Shown here: positions 34,353 to 42,678 of the stretch, piece after piece
Position numbering within the stretch: the stretch's first letter is position 1
How the letters are laid out: each line of letters opens with the position of its first letter
Assembly: GCF_000219725.1 (NCBI RefSeq)
Contig: NC_015732.1
Span: forward strand, 496,001-560,000
DNA: 64,000 nt
Direction of reading: 5' to 3'
From: Gracilinema caldarium DSM 7334
GTDB lineage: Bacteria; Spirochaetota; Spirochaetia; Treponematales; Breznakiellaceae
The notes under the pieces: generated by a model
What the model saw: only the letters and a program-made list of their open reading frames with translations
Database searches by the model: none
What the model was told of the DNA's origin: nothing
Made by a program: the position numbers and the translations under genes

Positions 34353-34841
34353 CTAAGTGAGAGAGAAATTATCGGCTACGGTTCTACGCCAGGGGGCCCG
34401 TTTTTCCTTATCTTCCCATTGGATAATTCGTTTTATTACAAAATGATCAGTATCTTGAGGATTGGGAAATTGGATCACACCAAAACGACCGCCCCCAATG
34501 TAGGTGAGGCTTTCACCTTCCTGTAAAGATTCCCGATCGGAAAGCTTCCTGAGAACACAATCGAAATGGATAGGTGTTCCTGTTGCTGGATCGCTTAAGG
34601 CGCTCGATAGATCATTGACTGGTTTCCCACAATAGGGACACTCTGATCGAGGAAGCTGGTTCTGCCCTAATTTGGGTGGAATCCATTGGGGTCGGTCGAT
34701 GAGGGTCCCCTTTTGTTTATCAAAACGAGGTTTTTCTACTGTCTTTTGCTGGCCCTTCTGAGGGCTTCTTTCTTTATTATGCTGCCGATCCTTGAATTTA
34801 TTTTTACGGCGGTTATATCCATCTCTGCCGTTTTCTACCAT
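34353..34841 (-). CDS. Basic protein with a zinc-ribbon-like CxxC pair
   Basis: 162 residues from the Met at 34841, chosen for GAGGAG 8 nt upstream; the longer frame lies inside the preceding small gene. The first 45 residues are Lys/Arg/Gln-rich and disordered-looking. Then CPYCGKP followed by HFDC at about 93-120 forms a possible zinc site, and a C-terminal strand region follows (FGVIQFP, FVIKRIIQWED). It suggests nucleic-acid binding, but no family is recognised. Neighbours are yraN and a 60-residue protein. Confidence 0.7.
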   Translation of the reverse strand: MVENGRDGYNRRKNKFKDRQHNKERSPQKGQQKTVEKPRFDKQKGTLIDRPQWIPPKLGQNQLPRSECPYCGKPVNDLSSALSDPATGTPIHFDCVLRKLSDRESLQEGESLTYIGGGRFGVIQFPNPQDTDHFVIKRIIQWEDKEKRAPWRRTVADNFSLT

Positions 34842-34995
34842 GAACTGCTCCTCTGCTTTGTTCTTCCAATAGTTCTTCGCTGAGAACCTGGGCGATTCTC
34901 TGTATAGCACCAGCTAAGTACAAATCATCATTAATAAGCTTTTTAAGTTCTTCCAGTTTTTGTCTGTTCTGGTGGTTCTCAGTTTGAACCATCAT
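34813..34995 (-). CDS. Small conserved-looking protein overlapping yraN and the zinc-ribbon gene
   Basis: 60 residues. ATG 34995 overlaps the yraN stop (ATGA), and its 3' end overlaps the next start by 29 nt, the pattern expected of a translationally coupled gene. The chain is helical (EELKKLINDDLYLAGAIQRIAQVLSEELLE). No family recognised. It fills an otherwise empty 150-nt gap between two coupled genes. Confidence 0.6.
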   Translation of the reverse strand: MMVQTENHQNRQKLEELKKLINDDLYLAGAIQRIAQVLSEELLEEQSRGAVHGRKRQRWI

Positions 34996-35348
34996 AATAC
35001 ACGCTCCATAAAGGCTGAGGCAAGATGGTGAATACCCTGGGATCCAATAAATATAATATCAAAGCGAAGGGTCATACAGTTATATTCTCGATGGGTTGCA
35101 AGGAAAAACTTAGCCGTTTTAATGATTCTTTGCTGTTTTTGTTGATTCACCGCATACTCAAGATTTTCCATGCCAAAGTAGGACCAGGCTTTAACTTCGA
35201 TAAAAACCAGAGTATCCTGTTCCCGGGCTATGATATCAATTTCACCTAGATTACTACGAAAATTACGGTCGATAATTTCATAGCCCTGTGCTGTTAGATA
35301 CGCCGCAGCCCGGTCTTCTCCATTCTGGCCTTTTTTCTTGTTATTCAC
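34992..35348 (-). CDS. yraN: YraN/UPF0102-family endonuclease-like protein
   Basis: 118 residues. Family signatures are seen: [22 protein letters not shown], then the nuclease-like GEIDIIA...LVFIEVK (PD-(D/E)xK pattern, Asp and Glu-x-Lys). Holliday-junction-resolvase fold, biochemical role unsettled. It overlaps the HD-GYP stop by 8 nt and the small 60-residue gene by 4. Confidence 0.93.
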   Translation of the reverse strand: MNNKKKGQNGEDRAAAYLTAQGYEIIDRNFRSNLGEIDIIAREQDTLVFIEVKAWSYFGMENLEYAVNQQKQQRIIKTAKFFLATHREYNCMTLRFDIIFIGSQGIHHLASAFMERVL

Positions 35349-36534
35349 GGCCTTTGGCTAATTCTTTGGGATCAATTGCTCGGGCAATGAACATGCTCTT
35401 TTCCTGCAGCAGGTTGATGATTTCGCCCTCATCATTATTAAAAGCATTACCAAACTCATCGACCAGAATCCTGATTTTTGGTCGCAGCGGAGCTTCGCTA
35501 TGTCCCTCTATGACCCGAGCAATAGCCCCTGTATTCAGTAATACGATGGATCCAATCGGGTAAATCCCCATAGTTTTTATGAAGGCCTTAAGAACCTCTG
35601 GATCAAAACGTCTTGCATTATCTGAAAGTAAATTCTTCATTGCCTGATACCCGATCATGGAATTACGATAAGGTTTTTCGCTTACCATGGCTTCAAAGGC
35701 ATCTGCTACACTGACAATACGAGCTCCAAGATCAATGGCCTCACCAGCTAGCCGACGAGGATAACCTTCACCATCCCACCTTTCGTGGTGCTGGAGTGCG
35801 ATGACGCCCACTTCTTCAGGATACAGAAGCTCTTTGCAAATCATCTTATAAGCATACAATGGGTGTGCTTGAATTCGAGAGATCTCAGTCTCCGATAGGC
35901 CGCCTTTTTTTTCAACGATGTCCTTGGGCAGTTTCAACATGCCAATATCGTGCATGAGGGCACCAGTGGTTACCTGAAGTATTTTATGGTTCGGCATCTT
36001 TTGTTCCATAGCTATAAGTGTAGAAAGAATTGCCGTGTTTACTGAACTTTTCGCAAGGGGATAATTAGTAACCTCCCCACCCAAAATGTATCCCACAATC
36101 TGGTCCCGGTGTTCCCGGACCGCCTGGAGTAGTCTTCCTGCAATTCCGTCGATACTACGGCTTTCGACAGAAAGCCCCTCGGCAATATTCTGAAACAAAG
36201 CATCCAGTTTGTTGATAAGGTCTGTGTAGGTACGGTAGCTTGGGGCGTTATCTATAACCGATGGCAGAGAAATGAGGCTTATGGGAGCTTCCGGTGTTAT
36301 GCTCTGGCTGTTAGCACTCGATGTAGCTTCTGGGCGGTCCTTTGGTGTTGATACATTTTCAGAAATTGTGACTCCTTCTGTTTGTACACTGTCAATGCCC
36401 CACTTTATAAGCCGGTCAATATCCTTTTTCTTTACCGGGATTCCCGCGGGGACAAAAAGGTTGTTATCCTGGATATATACCGGTTCAGTAAAAACTTGTC
36501 CTGGTCGCAATGCTGTAACTGCTATTTTTCTCAC
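35341..36534 (-). CDS. HD-GYP-like protein with altered catalytic residues
   Basis: 397 residues. The HD-GYP part (about 140-320) keeps H195-D196 (MHDIG), H224, H249-H250 ([12 protein letters not shown]) and D278. The first histidine of the family (HSxNVA position) is Ser163, and the Lys of DIGK is Met199. Active members hydrolyse c-di-GMP, so hydrolysis may be weakened or lost. The N-terminal 60 residues resemble DUF3391-like extensions, and the C-terminal 80 may be a binding module. It is coupled to the FlhB-like gene (ATGA). Confidence 0.88.
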   Translation of the reverse strand: MRKIAVTALRPGQVFTEPVYIQDNNLFVPAGIPVKKKDIDRLIKWGIDSVQTEGVTISENVSTPKDRPEATSSANSQSITPEAPISLISLPSVIDNAPSYRTYTDLINKLDALFQNIAEGLSVESRSIDGIAGRLLQAVREHRDQIVGYILGGEVTNYPLAKSSVNTAILSTLIAMEQKMPNHKILQVTTGALMHDIGMLKLPKDIVEKKGGLSETEISRIQAHPLYAYKMICKELLYPEEVGVIALQHHERWDGEGYPRRLAGEAIDLGARIVSVADAFEAMVSEKPYRNSMIGYQAMKNLLSDNARRFDPEVLKAFIKTMGIYPIGSIVLLNTGAIARVIEGHSEAPLRPKIRILVDEFGNAFNNDEGEIINLLQEKSMFIARAIDPKELAKGRE

Positions 36535-36785
36535 GATAGTTCCTCGTTTTTAATGATTGCAAATACTTTCGCTACAAGCTCCCAGCACCAGGGAGGAATA
36601 TAGTCTCCAACAGACATTTGATCTGTTAACATAGCCGCCAGGTTGGCATCTTCAATTATAGCTATACCAGCTTTTTCAGCAAGTTCTATAATATGATCTG
36701 CGGTTTTTCCTTTTCCCGAAGCTATAATCCGGGGGGCATAATCTCTGTCGATGTATTGTAATGCACTCGCCCGTTTTATTTCCAT
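36531..36785 (-). CDS. FlhB C-terminal-like protein (FlhX type)
   Basis: 84 residues matching only the cytoplasmic tail of FlhB/Ysc[17 protein letters not shown] then [15 protein letters not shown]. The NPTH autocleavage motif is absent, as in stand-alone FlhX proteins that can partly replace the FlhB tail in flagellar export. Upstream is the FliK-like gene, downstream the HD-GYP gene; all three overlap or abut. Confidence 0.85.
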   Translation of the reverse strand: MEIKRASALQYIDRDYAPRIIASGKGKTADHIIELAEKAGIAIIEDANLAAMLTDQMSVGDYIPPWCWELVAKVFAIIKNEELS

Positions 36786-36797
36786 ATTATAGACCCT

Positions 36798-37766
36798 TTA
36801 TGCTTGGATTTCAAAGCTGGTATACCCAGTCTCTCGAAATTCTGAAAAAGATTCCGATTTTTCAAAGCTGATACTTACAGTATCGGAAACAGATGTAAGA
36901 GCATTAACCAGCGTTTCGGAATTCTTGGGAGGAGGATAGACTCGTAGGTTAAGTGCCAATCCTCCAGCATCATTTTTAAGAGCCTGTACATACCATTGAT
37001 GCTTTTGAGTGACCGCTTCTATAACAAGCTGTGGCACATCCACAATTCCCCCAGGTCTATCAATACAAAAAAGTCTCAGGGTACCCTGCAAAACAAATGA
37101 AGCTTCTGAAAATTGAAAGGGAATAACGAGATAATGTTGGTTATTACGATCTGTCAAACGGTTGAGAAAGTCTATGGCAGGATGGGTTCTACTGGCTTCG
37201 CTGAAATAGAGAGCTGTCTGGCCTGGGGTGAGTGGTAGTTCCTGATGTTGTTCTGATTCTGAAGGCTCTATTTCATGGTTTGTATCTTTTAGAGATGTTT
37301 TATATTGATGAACCGCTGGGCTCTTATGATTTGTCCCTTTTGCTTGTGTTTCACCTTTCGTATAGGTGGTGAATAATCGCGCTACTTGTCCTAAGGTTTC
37401 ATCTGACAGCTTTAATCCTTTGGATAAAGCAAGGATCGTGCTGAAAAGACCTGCTTCCTGGTACTGTAAGGGAAGTTTAAGTACCTGCTTCATGTTCTGT
37501 TCAAGGGTTTCCTTCTTCAGGGGTAACTGGAAGGACAAGGCGTAACGAAGAGCTGATAGGTTCAGTTTCGTAGCTGCTATATGAAGTTTTTGGGCAAGTT
37601 CTTGAATCTCTAAGGTGTTTTGTGTTTTACAAAGTACATCATGCGCGAAATTAACCTGTGAACGGGTATGGTCCGTTGTTTTTAAAGGCTTTTCAGAAAA
37701 AAACGAATCTGATGGCAGAGACCGAAGGAGAGACGGCCTAGTACCATCAGATTTCTCGCTTTTCAT
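36798..37766 (-). CDS. Hypothetical protein, possibly FliK-like
   Basis: 322 residues. The N-terminal half is helical, with a variable, Gln/Lys/Thr-rich middle (about 140-180). The C-terminal third (HYLVIPFQFSEASFVLQGTLRLF, LRVYPPP) has the beta pattern seen in the C-terminal domain of hook-length control protein FliK, which interacts with the FlhB tail. The FlhX-type gene 12 nt downstream supports this, but similarity is weak. It begins 11 nt after rplS. Confidence 0.55.
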   Translation of the reverse strand: MKSEKSDGTRPSLLRSLPSDSFFSEKPLKTTDHTRSQVNFAHDVLCKTQNTLEIQELAQKLHIAATKLNLSALRYALSFQLPLKKETLEQNMKQVLKLPLQYQEAGLFSTILALSKGLKLSDETLGQVARLFTTYTKGETQAKGTNHKSPAVHQYKTSLKDTNHEIEPSESEQHQELPLTPGQTALYFSEASRTHPAIDFLNRLTDRNNQHYLVIPFQFSEASFVLQGTLRLFCIDRPGGIVDVPQLVIEAVTQKHQWYVQALKNDAGGLALNLRVYPPPKNSETLVNALTSVSDTVSISFEKSESFSEFRETGYTSFEIQA

Positions 37767-37777
37767 AGGCCGTACAC

Positions 37778-38167
37778 TTAGGCCTGGGCGCTTTCCTGGC
37801 CGGTTGCAGCCTCGTGGGGCTTCTTGGAAATAAGCTCCTTAATCTTGGCAGCCTTACCAATCTTGTCCCGAATGTAGTAGAGCTTAGCCCGGCGAACCTT
37901 ACCAGGCCGCATAAGCTCAACCTTTACAACCCGGGGGGAGTGCAGGGGGAATACCCGTTCAACTCCAACTCCGTAGGAGTTTTTCCGTACGGTGAAGGTC
38001 TTCCCGATACGGGAATTCTTCATGGCGATAACCAGTCCCTCATAGGCCTGGATCCGTTCGGTTTTGCCTTCGACAATCTTGAAATGGACTTTTACGGTAT
38101 CCCCTACCTTGAATTCATCCAGCTCGCTCTTCATCTGAGCAGCTTCGATAGCTTTAATTTCGTTCAT
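37778..38167 (-). CDS. rplS: 50S ribosomal protein L19
   Basis: 129 residues. The start overlaps trmD by 14 nt. Family core: [42 protein letters not shown] and [12 protein letters not shown]. It lies at the 30S-50S interface. The C-terminal 20 residues extend beyond the usual length with an Ala/Gln/Glu tail. It is the last gene of the classic rpsP-trmD-rplS operon, here continued into flagellar genes. Confidence 0.98.
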   Translation of the reverse strand: MNEIKAIEAAQMKSELDEFKVGDTVKVHFKIVEGKTERIQAYEGLVIAMKNSRIGKTFTVRKNSYGVGVERVFPLHSPRVVKVELMRPGKVRRAKLYYIRDKIGKAAKIKELISKKPHEAATGQESAQA

Positions 38168-38996
38168 CTGTATCCCCTTGACTGTGCAGAACCTGGTCCT
38201 GCAATTCAGCTATAAGTTTTCGTGTCTCAGCAGAAAAACAACCAGCTTTCAGCCCCTTTTCAATTAAATCGGGCCGGACGTTTAGGGTCTTTTCGATCCG
38301 TTTCTTTAAACGCCACTGACGTATCTGCTCGTGATGCCCCGAAAGCAACACCTCCGGGACCCGTACTGTATCATAAATCTCCGGTCTTGTATACTGGGGA
38401 TACTCAAGAAGTCCATCGGAAAAACTCTCTTCTTCGAGGGATTCTGCAGAAATGACCCCATCTATAAGCCGGTAGGTTGCATCTATCAATACCAGGGCTG
38501 ATACTTCCCCTGAGGAAAGGATGTAATCGCCAATGGAAATTTCGTCATCCACATAGGAATCGATAATCCGCTGGTCAATTCCTTCATATCGGCCGCAGAG
38601 GAGTATCAATTCATCCTCTGCAGCAAGTTCTCGGGCCAGGTCCTGATTAAAGAGCCTTCCCGAAGGGGAAAGGTAAATGACCCTTCTCCGTTTTTGTTGC
38701 AAGTGGGCGGGCTCGGAGCATGCAGTTCCAAAGTTTATAGCAGCTTGTTTTTTTACCGCTCCGGCTGATTCTAAAGCCCTGCCTATAGGCTCGGGAAGCA
38801 TCAGCATCCCCGCTCCACCCCCATAGGGGGCATCATCGCATTTGTGATGTTTATCTGTGGCATAATCCCTGATATTGATGGATCTATATTGGATAACTCC
38901 ACGTTTGATAGCCTTGGCCATTATGGAGGTATTAAAAAAGGTGTCCACAATTTCAGGGAACAGGGTAAGTACGGTGTACTTCACTCCAGAATCCAC
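38154..38996 (-). CDS. trmD: tRNA (guanine-37-N1)-methyltransferase
   Basis: 280 residues. Seen: [14 protein letters not shown] start, [26 protein letters not shown] and the trefoil-knot DYILSSGE with conserved [17 protein letters not shown]. It makes m1G37, which prevents +1 frameshifting. An insert at about 90-110 is longer than in the E. coli protein. It overlaps rimM by 16 nt. Confidence 0.97.
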   Translation of the reverse strand: MDSGVKYTVLTLFPEIVDTFFNTSIMAKAIKRGVIQYRSINIRDYATDKHHKCDDAPYGGGAGMLMLPEPIGRALESAGAVKKQAAINFGTACSEPAHLQQKRRRVIYLSPSGRLFNQDLARELAAEDELILLCGRYEGIDQRIIDSYVDDEISIGDYILSSGEVSALVLIDATYRLIDGVISAESLEEESFSDGLLEYPQYTRPEIYDTVRVPEVLLSGHHEQIRQWRLKKRIEKTLNVRPDLIEKGLKAGCFSAETRKLIAELQDQVLHSQGDTDERN

Positions 38997-39493
38997 CCTT
39001 CTTTGAGCACCACCGTTCCGCCAGCAATATCAATTCTCTCGATAAACTCATTTCTGAAGGGGATAAACCGGTGCTCCCCTTGAGTTGTTGCAATTTCCAT
39101 GAGCTGTCCGCCACCGCCCTCTACCACATCAGTAACGGTACCAACCACGGGACCGGACACTACATGCAGATGTACCGCCAGGCCCCGGAGGTCTTCGATA
39201 TAATATTCATTCTCTGCGAGCGGCGCCGCATTAACTCGATGTACCAGGATTTCACCGCCCTGCAAAGCCTTTGCAGCTTCGGGGCTGTCATACCCTTTAA
39301 ATTTAATGATAAATGAACTGGGAGCTTGTCCAGTAGCTTCAATGATCAGGGATTTTTCCTGGGTGCCAAGGCGGACCGTTACCTGCTTTAATTGTTCAAA
39401 GTGACTGCTGTCTCCTGACGGCAGGCGAACTTTGACATAGCCCTTTATCCCAAAGGGCTGTCCAATAATTCCGGTAATAAAACGATCGGTCAC
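38981..39493 (-). CDS. rimM: Ribosome maturation factor RimM
   Basis: 170 residues with the N-terminal GIIGQPFGIKGYVKV motif and a C-terminal PRC-barrel (YYIEDLRGLAVH, GTVTDVVEGGGGQLMEI). It helps S19 assembly into the 30S head. Follows khpA by 12 nt and overlaps trmD. Confidence 0.97.
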   Translation of the reverse strand: MTDRFITGIIGQPFGIKGYVKVRLPSGDSSHFEQLKQVTVRLGTQEKSLIIEATGQAPSSFIIKFKGYDSPEAAKALQGGEILVHRVNAAPLAENEYYIEDLRGLAVHLHVVSGPVVGTVTDVVEGGGGQLMEIATTQGEHRFIPFRNEFIERIDIAGGTVVLKEGWILE

Positions 39494-39505
39494 ACCTGTA
39501 ATCCG

Positions 39506-39739
39506 TCAGTCCAGTATTTCCAGAACAGTTCGCTTGCCGGTGGTGACTGTGGCGGCCTGCAGAATGGTTCGGATTGCCTTAGCAATTCGTCCCTGCTTGC
39601 CAATGACCTTACCGATATCTTCCGGAGCCACACGGAGTTCCAGAATGGTACTTTTTTCACCTTCAATCACATTCACCTGCACTGCGGAAGGATCATCAAC
39701 AAGACTTTTCGCAATATATTCAACAAGATCCTTTTCCAT
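39506..39739 (-). CDS. khpA: KH-domain RNA-binding protein KhpA
   Basis: 77 residues, one KH domain with the GxxG loop IGKQGR near 44-49, helix AKAIRTIL after it. Binds RNA, usually with KhpB/EloR, influencing division and wall growth in Gram-positives. Lies between rpsP and rimM, the normal site in spirochaetes and Firmicutes. Confidence 0.95.
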   Translation of the reverse strand: MEKDLVEYIAKSLVDDPSAVQVNVIEGEKSTILELRVAPEDIGKVIGKQGRIAKAIRTILQAATVTTGKRTVLEILD

Positions 39740-39757
39740 AAATGCTCCTTTTCCCTA

Positions 39758-40006
39758 TTAGAAGGTGAAGTTGCTGTTATTCAGGATCTTGCGAACCGTA
39801 TCGGTTGGCTGCGCACCCTTGCTGAGCCAGGATTTTACTTTTTCTGCATCAAAAGAAACCTGGGAACCCTCAGCTGCAATGGGGTGATAGATTCCTACTT
39901 CATCGATGGTTTTGCCATCCCGGGGAGCTCGAGAATCCATAATAACAATCCGGTAGTAGGGCCGTTTCTTGGTTCCGAACTTCTTTAGTCGAATGCGTGC
40001 ACTCAA
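39758..40006 (-). CDS. rpsP: 30S ribosomal protein S16, TTG start
   Basis: 82 residues from TTG 40006, chosen because GAGGAGG lies 6 nt before it and S16 proteins begin SARIRLKKFG. Conserved segments are KKRPYYRIVIMDSRAPRDG and DAEKVKSWLSKGAQPTDTV. First gene of the translation operon; the 235-nt region upstream holds its promoter and a GC-rich leader. Confidence 0.95.
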   Translation of the reverse strand: MSARIRLKKFGTKKRPYYRIVIMDSRAPRDGKTIDEVGIYHPIAAEGSQVSFDAEKVKSWLSKGAQPTDTVRKILNNSNFTF

Positions 40007-40129
40007 AGGTATCCTCCTCAAATTCTTCCCATTGGGGAATGCCCGTTTCTGTACTTATGCGTCGGCGGGAATGCGGGCAAAACAAGCCCGTCGGCGCGGT
40101 TGCGCTGAATTGGGGGCGCGTAAGCCTTA

Positions 40130-40158
40130 TATGTACAGGAAAATCGCCCTTTAGTCAA
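40130..40158 (-). promoter_or_regulatory. Probable rpsP promoter
   Basis: Minus strand TTGACT (40158-40153), 17 nt, TACATA (40135-40130). The resulting leader of about 115 nt contains a GGGC/GCCC hairpin (about 40082-40099) and other GC-rich pairings. Confidence 0.45.
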
Positions 40159-40190
40159 CGGTCAGAGCCTCGGTTTACAGCGGGCACCTC

Positions 40191-40255
40191 TACAGGCCGC
40201 CGCACATAACGCCGGGGTGCTTTATTTAAAAGCCGCCGCGCTTACAGGCCGCCGC
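40191..40255. repeat. 13-bp direct repeat copying the ffh 3' end
   Basis: TACAGGCCGCCGC occurs at 40191-40203 and 40243-40255, the second copy containing the ffh stop region. Two further GCCGCCGCGC-like units lie between. This looks like a local duplication. Confidence 0.7.
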
Positions 40256-41603
40256 GCCCGCCCATCCCGCCCATTCTGCTCATCATCGCCTGGGCTGCCT
40301 TTGGATTCTTCCCCAATTTGGCCATTTTTTTCATCATGGTCCGCATCTTTTCGAATTTTTTAAGGAGCCGGGCGACCTCAGCGACTGATGTTCCCGATCC
40401 CCGAGCAATGCGGGCGCGGCGGGACGGCCCAATGATCAGGTAGTTTTCCCGTTCCTTTTTGGTCATGGAACAGATGATCGCTTCTTGGGTTTTCATGTCC
40501 GCCTTGTTAAGGTCCTCTTCCGAAATTTGACCTGCCATGCCGGGGAGCATTTCCAGCATGGACTGGAGGGAGCCCATTTTTTTTACCGCCCGGAGCTGGT
40601 CGAGCCAGTCCTGGAGGGTAAAGTCCTCGGAGAGCATCTTTTTCTGAAGGGCGGCGGCCTCTTCCTGGTTCACCACCTGCTGGGCCTTTTCTACGAGGCT
40701 TACAATATCCCCCATGCCGAGGATGCGGCTTGCAACCCGGTCCGGGTAAAAGGGTTCGAAGTCTTCGGGCTTTTCGCCAACACCGACAAATTTTAAGGGT
40801 TTGCCGGTGATGGTTTTCAGGGAAAGGGCGGCGCCGCCACGGGTATCGGAGTCGAACTTGGTAAGGATTACCCCGGTAAGGCCGATCTGTTCATCAAAAG
40901 CCTTGGCTATATCCACCGCAGACTGGCCGGTCATGGCATCGGCTACGAGGAGTAATTCATCGGGTTTCGCCGCATCCCGAAGCCGGACGAGTTCGGTCAT
41001 CATTTCCTGGTCAATCTGGAGCCGGCCTGTGGTATCGACGATGATGGTGTCGTAGAGGTTTTTCCGGGCCGTTTCCAGGGCCCCCTTATAGACCTTAACC
41101 GGATCCTTAGCGCCCTCTTCTTTATATACGGGAACCCCAATCTGGGATCCTAATACAGAAAGCTGTTCTATAGCGGCGGGGCGGATGAGGTCGCAGGCAA
41201 CGAGAAGGACCTTTCGGCCTTCCTTTTTAAGCCTCAAAGCCAGCTTGGCAGAACTCGTGGTTTTACCGGAACCCTGCAAACCAAGCATCAGGATCACCGA
41301 CTGGGTGTCGGGGCCCTTCAGGTTCAGGTCCTGTTTCGCATCCCCTAAAAAGGCGACCAGTTTATCATGGACAATCTTGATGAACTGCTGGCCCGGGTCT
41401 ACGGAACGGAGTACCCGTTCACCCTTGGCTTCTTCTATGGTGGAGTTGACAAAGCGCCGAACCACCCGGAGGTTTACATCGGCCTCGAGGAGGGCCATTT
41501 TAATGGCTTCTACGGCGTCTTCTATGTTTTTTTCGGTGATGGTAGCCTTGCCGTTGATGGTGCGCAGGGCATCCTGAATTTTTCCGGTCAGTTTCTCAAG
41601 CAT
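40242..41603 (-). CDS. ffh: Signal recognition particle protein Ffh
   Basis: 453 residues. N domain, then G domain with GLQGSGKTT near 107, DTTGRLQID near 190 and TKFDSDTRGGAALS near 245. The Met-rich M domain ends in a Gly/Arg/Met tail (RMGGMGGRGG). It binds 4.5S RNA and signal peptides with FtsY. It starts 4 nt after gpsA. Confidence 0.98.
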   Translation of the reverse strand: MLEKLTGKIQDALRTINGKATITEKNIEDAVEAIKMALLEADVNLRVVRRFVNSTIEEAKGERVLRSVDPGQQFIKIVHDKLVAFLGDAKQDLNLKGPDTQSVILMLGLQGSGKTTSSAKLALRLKKEGRKVLLVACDLIRPAAIEQLSVLGSQIGVPVYKEEGAKDPVKVYKGALETARKNLYDTIIVDTTGRLQIDQEMMTELVRLRDAAKPDELLLVADAMTGQSAVDIAKAFDEQIGLTGVILTKFDSDTRGGAALSLKTITGKPLKFVGVGEKPEDFEPFYPDRVASRILGMGDIVSLVEKAQQVVNQEEAAALQKKMLSEDFTLQDWLDQLRAVKKMGSLQSMLEMLPGMAGQISEEDLNKADMKTQEAIICSMTKKERENYLIIGPSRRARIARGSGTSVAEVARLLKKFEKMRTMMKKMAKLGKNPKAAQAMMSRMGGMGGRGGL

Positions 41604-41607
41604 ACTG

Positions 41608-42678
41608 TTATCCCAGGTCCTTTATAAAGGCATGTAAGAATTCTAGAGGGGTTATTTCCCGGTTCAAAATCCGGTAAAGCCCCAAGGATATGGGCATTTT
41701 CAGGTTGTGCTGTTCTGCGAGCATTTTCACATATTTAGCCGCAACCACCCCTTCGGGCAGGTAGCCCACTTCACTGATGCGGGTAATGAGGTCATCCAGA
41801 CTGCTGTAGGGCTTCAGGATATCCTTTTCGATGATTTCCCGGCCGAAGCGGCGGTTTCTGCCGAATATGGACCGGCAGGTTACATCCAGGTCGCCGACGC
41901 CGGAAATGGAGGTAAAGGTTTCTGGATGAGTTGCTCCCATGGCCCGGCCCAGGGTCTGGATTTCATTGAGCCCCGCCGCAAGCAGGAGGGACTCGGTCCC
42001 GTCGCCGAAAATGTCTTCCATGCCCCGTTCCGCGGCGCTGGTTTTAAGGGCGTCCAGCATACCAAAGGCGATGGCGATGACGTTTTTCGAGGCCGCCGCT
42101 ACCTGCACACCCCGGACATCAAAGGAAGAGAAGACGAGAAGCCGGTTGGTTTTTAAGAGGTCCCGGAAATGGATCGACTGTTTCGCGCTTTCACTGGCGG
42201 CGATGAGCCCCGTGATTTTGCCCCGGGATACTTCTTCTGCATGGCTGGGGCCGGCAATATACACTAAGGATTGGCGGTAAAAGCCGGGAAGGTAGTCTTC
42301 CAGGGTTTCGAGAATGAGCCGGGGGCCCTTGGCGGTCGGAATGAAGCCCTTGGTAATGACTCCGATGGCGGTTTCGCCTTCCCGAATGGAGGGAACAGAC
42401 AGAATTTTTTTAACCGAATCCAAAAGGTATAGGGATGGGCTGGCGAGAATGAGAAATTCCTTGCCGTCGGCGGTTTCTGCAGAGTCCGTGTAGGCCCGAA
42501 GATTTTCAGGCAGTACCACATCGGGTAAATAGCGGGAATTAATGTGGCGGAGGTTGATATCCTCAGCGGTCTCCTTTTCGTGACTCCAAATATCAACATC
42601 AATACCCTTTTCTGCAATAACCTTGGCAACCGCGGTTCCCCAGGCGCCGGCGCCGAGAACTCCTACTTTCGCGCTCAT
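41608..42678 (-). CDS. gpsA: Glycerol-3-phosphate dehydrogenase, NAD(P)+
   Basis: 356 residues. Rossmann motif GAGAWGTAVA at 8-17, substrate segment AGPSHAEEVSRG and catalytic Lys in AAASKNVIAIAFG. Makes sn-glycerol-3-phosphate for phospholipids. It overlaps pepF by 4 nt. Confidence 0.96.
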   Translation of the reverse strand: MSAKVGVLGAGAWGTAVAKVIAEKGIDVDIWSHEKETAEDINLRHINSRYLPDVVLPENLRAYTDSAETADGKEFLILASPSLYLLDSVKKILSVPSIREGETAIGVITKGFIPTAKGPRLILETLEDYLPGFYRQSLVYIAGPSHAEEVSRGKITGLIAASESAKQSIHFRDLLKTNRLLVFSSFDVRGVQVAAASKNVIAIAFGMLDALKTSAAERGMEDIFGDGTESLLLAAGLNEIQTLGRAMGATHPETFTSISGVGDLDVTCRSIFGRNRRFGREIIEKDILKPYSSLDDLITRISEVGYLPEGVVAAKYVKMLAEQHNLKMPISLGLYRILNREITPLEFLHAFIKDLG

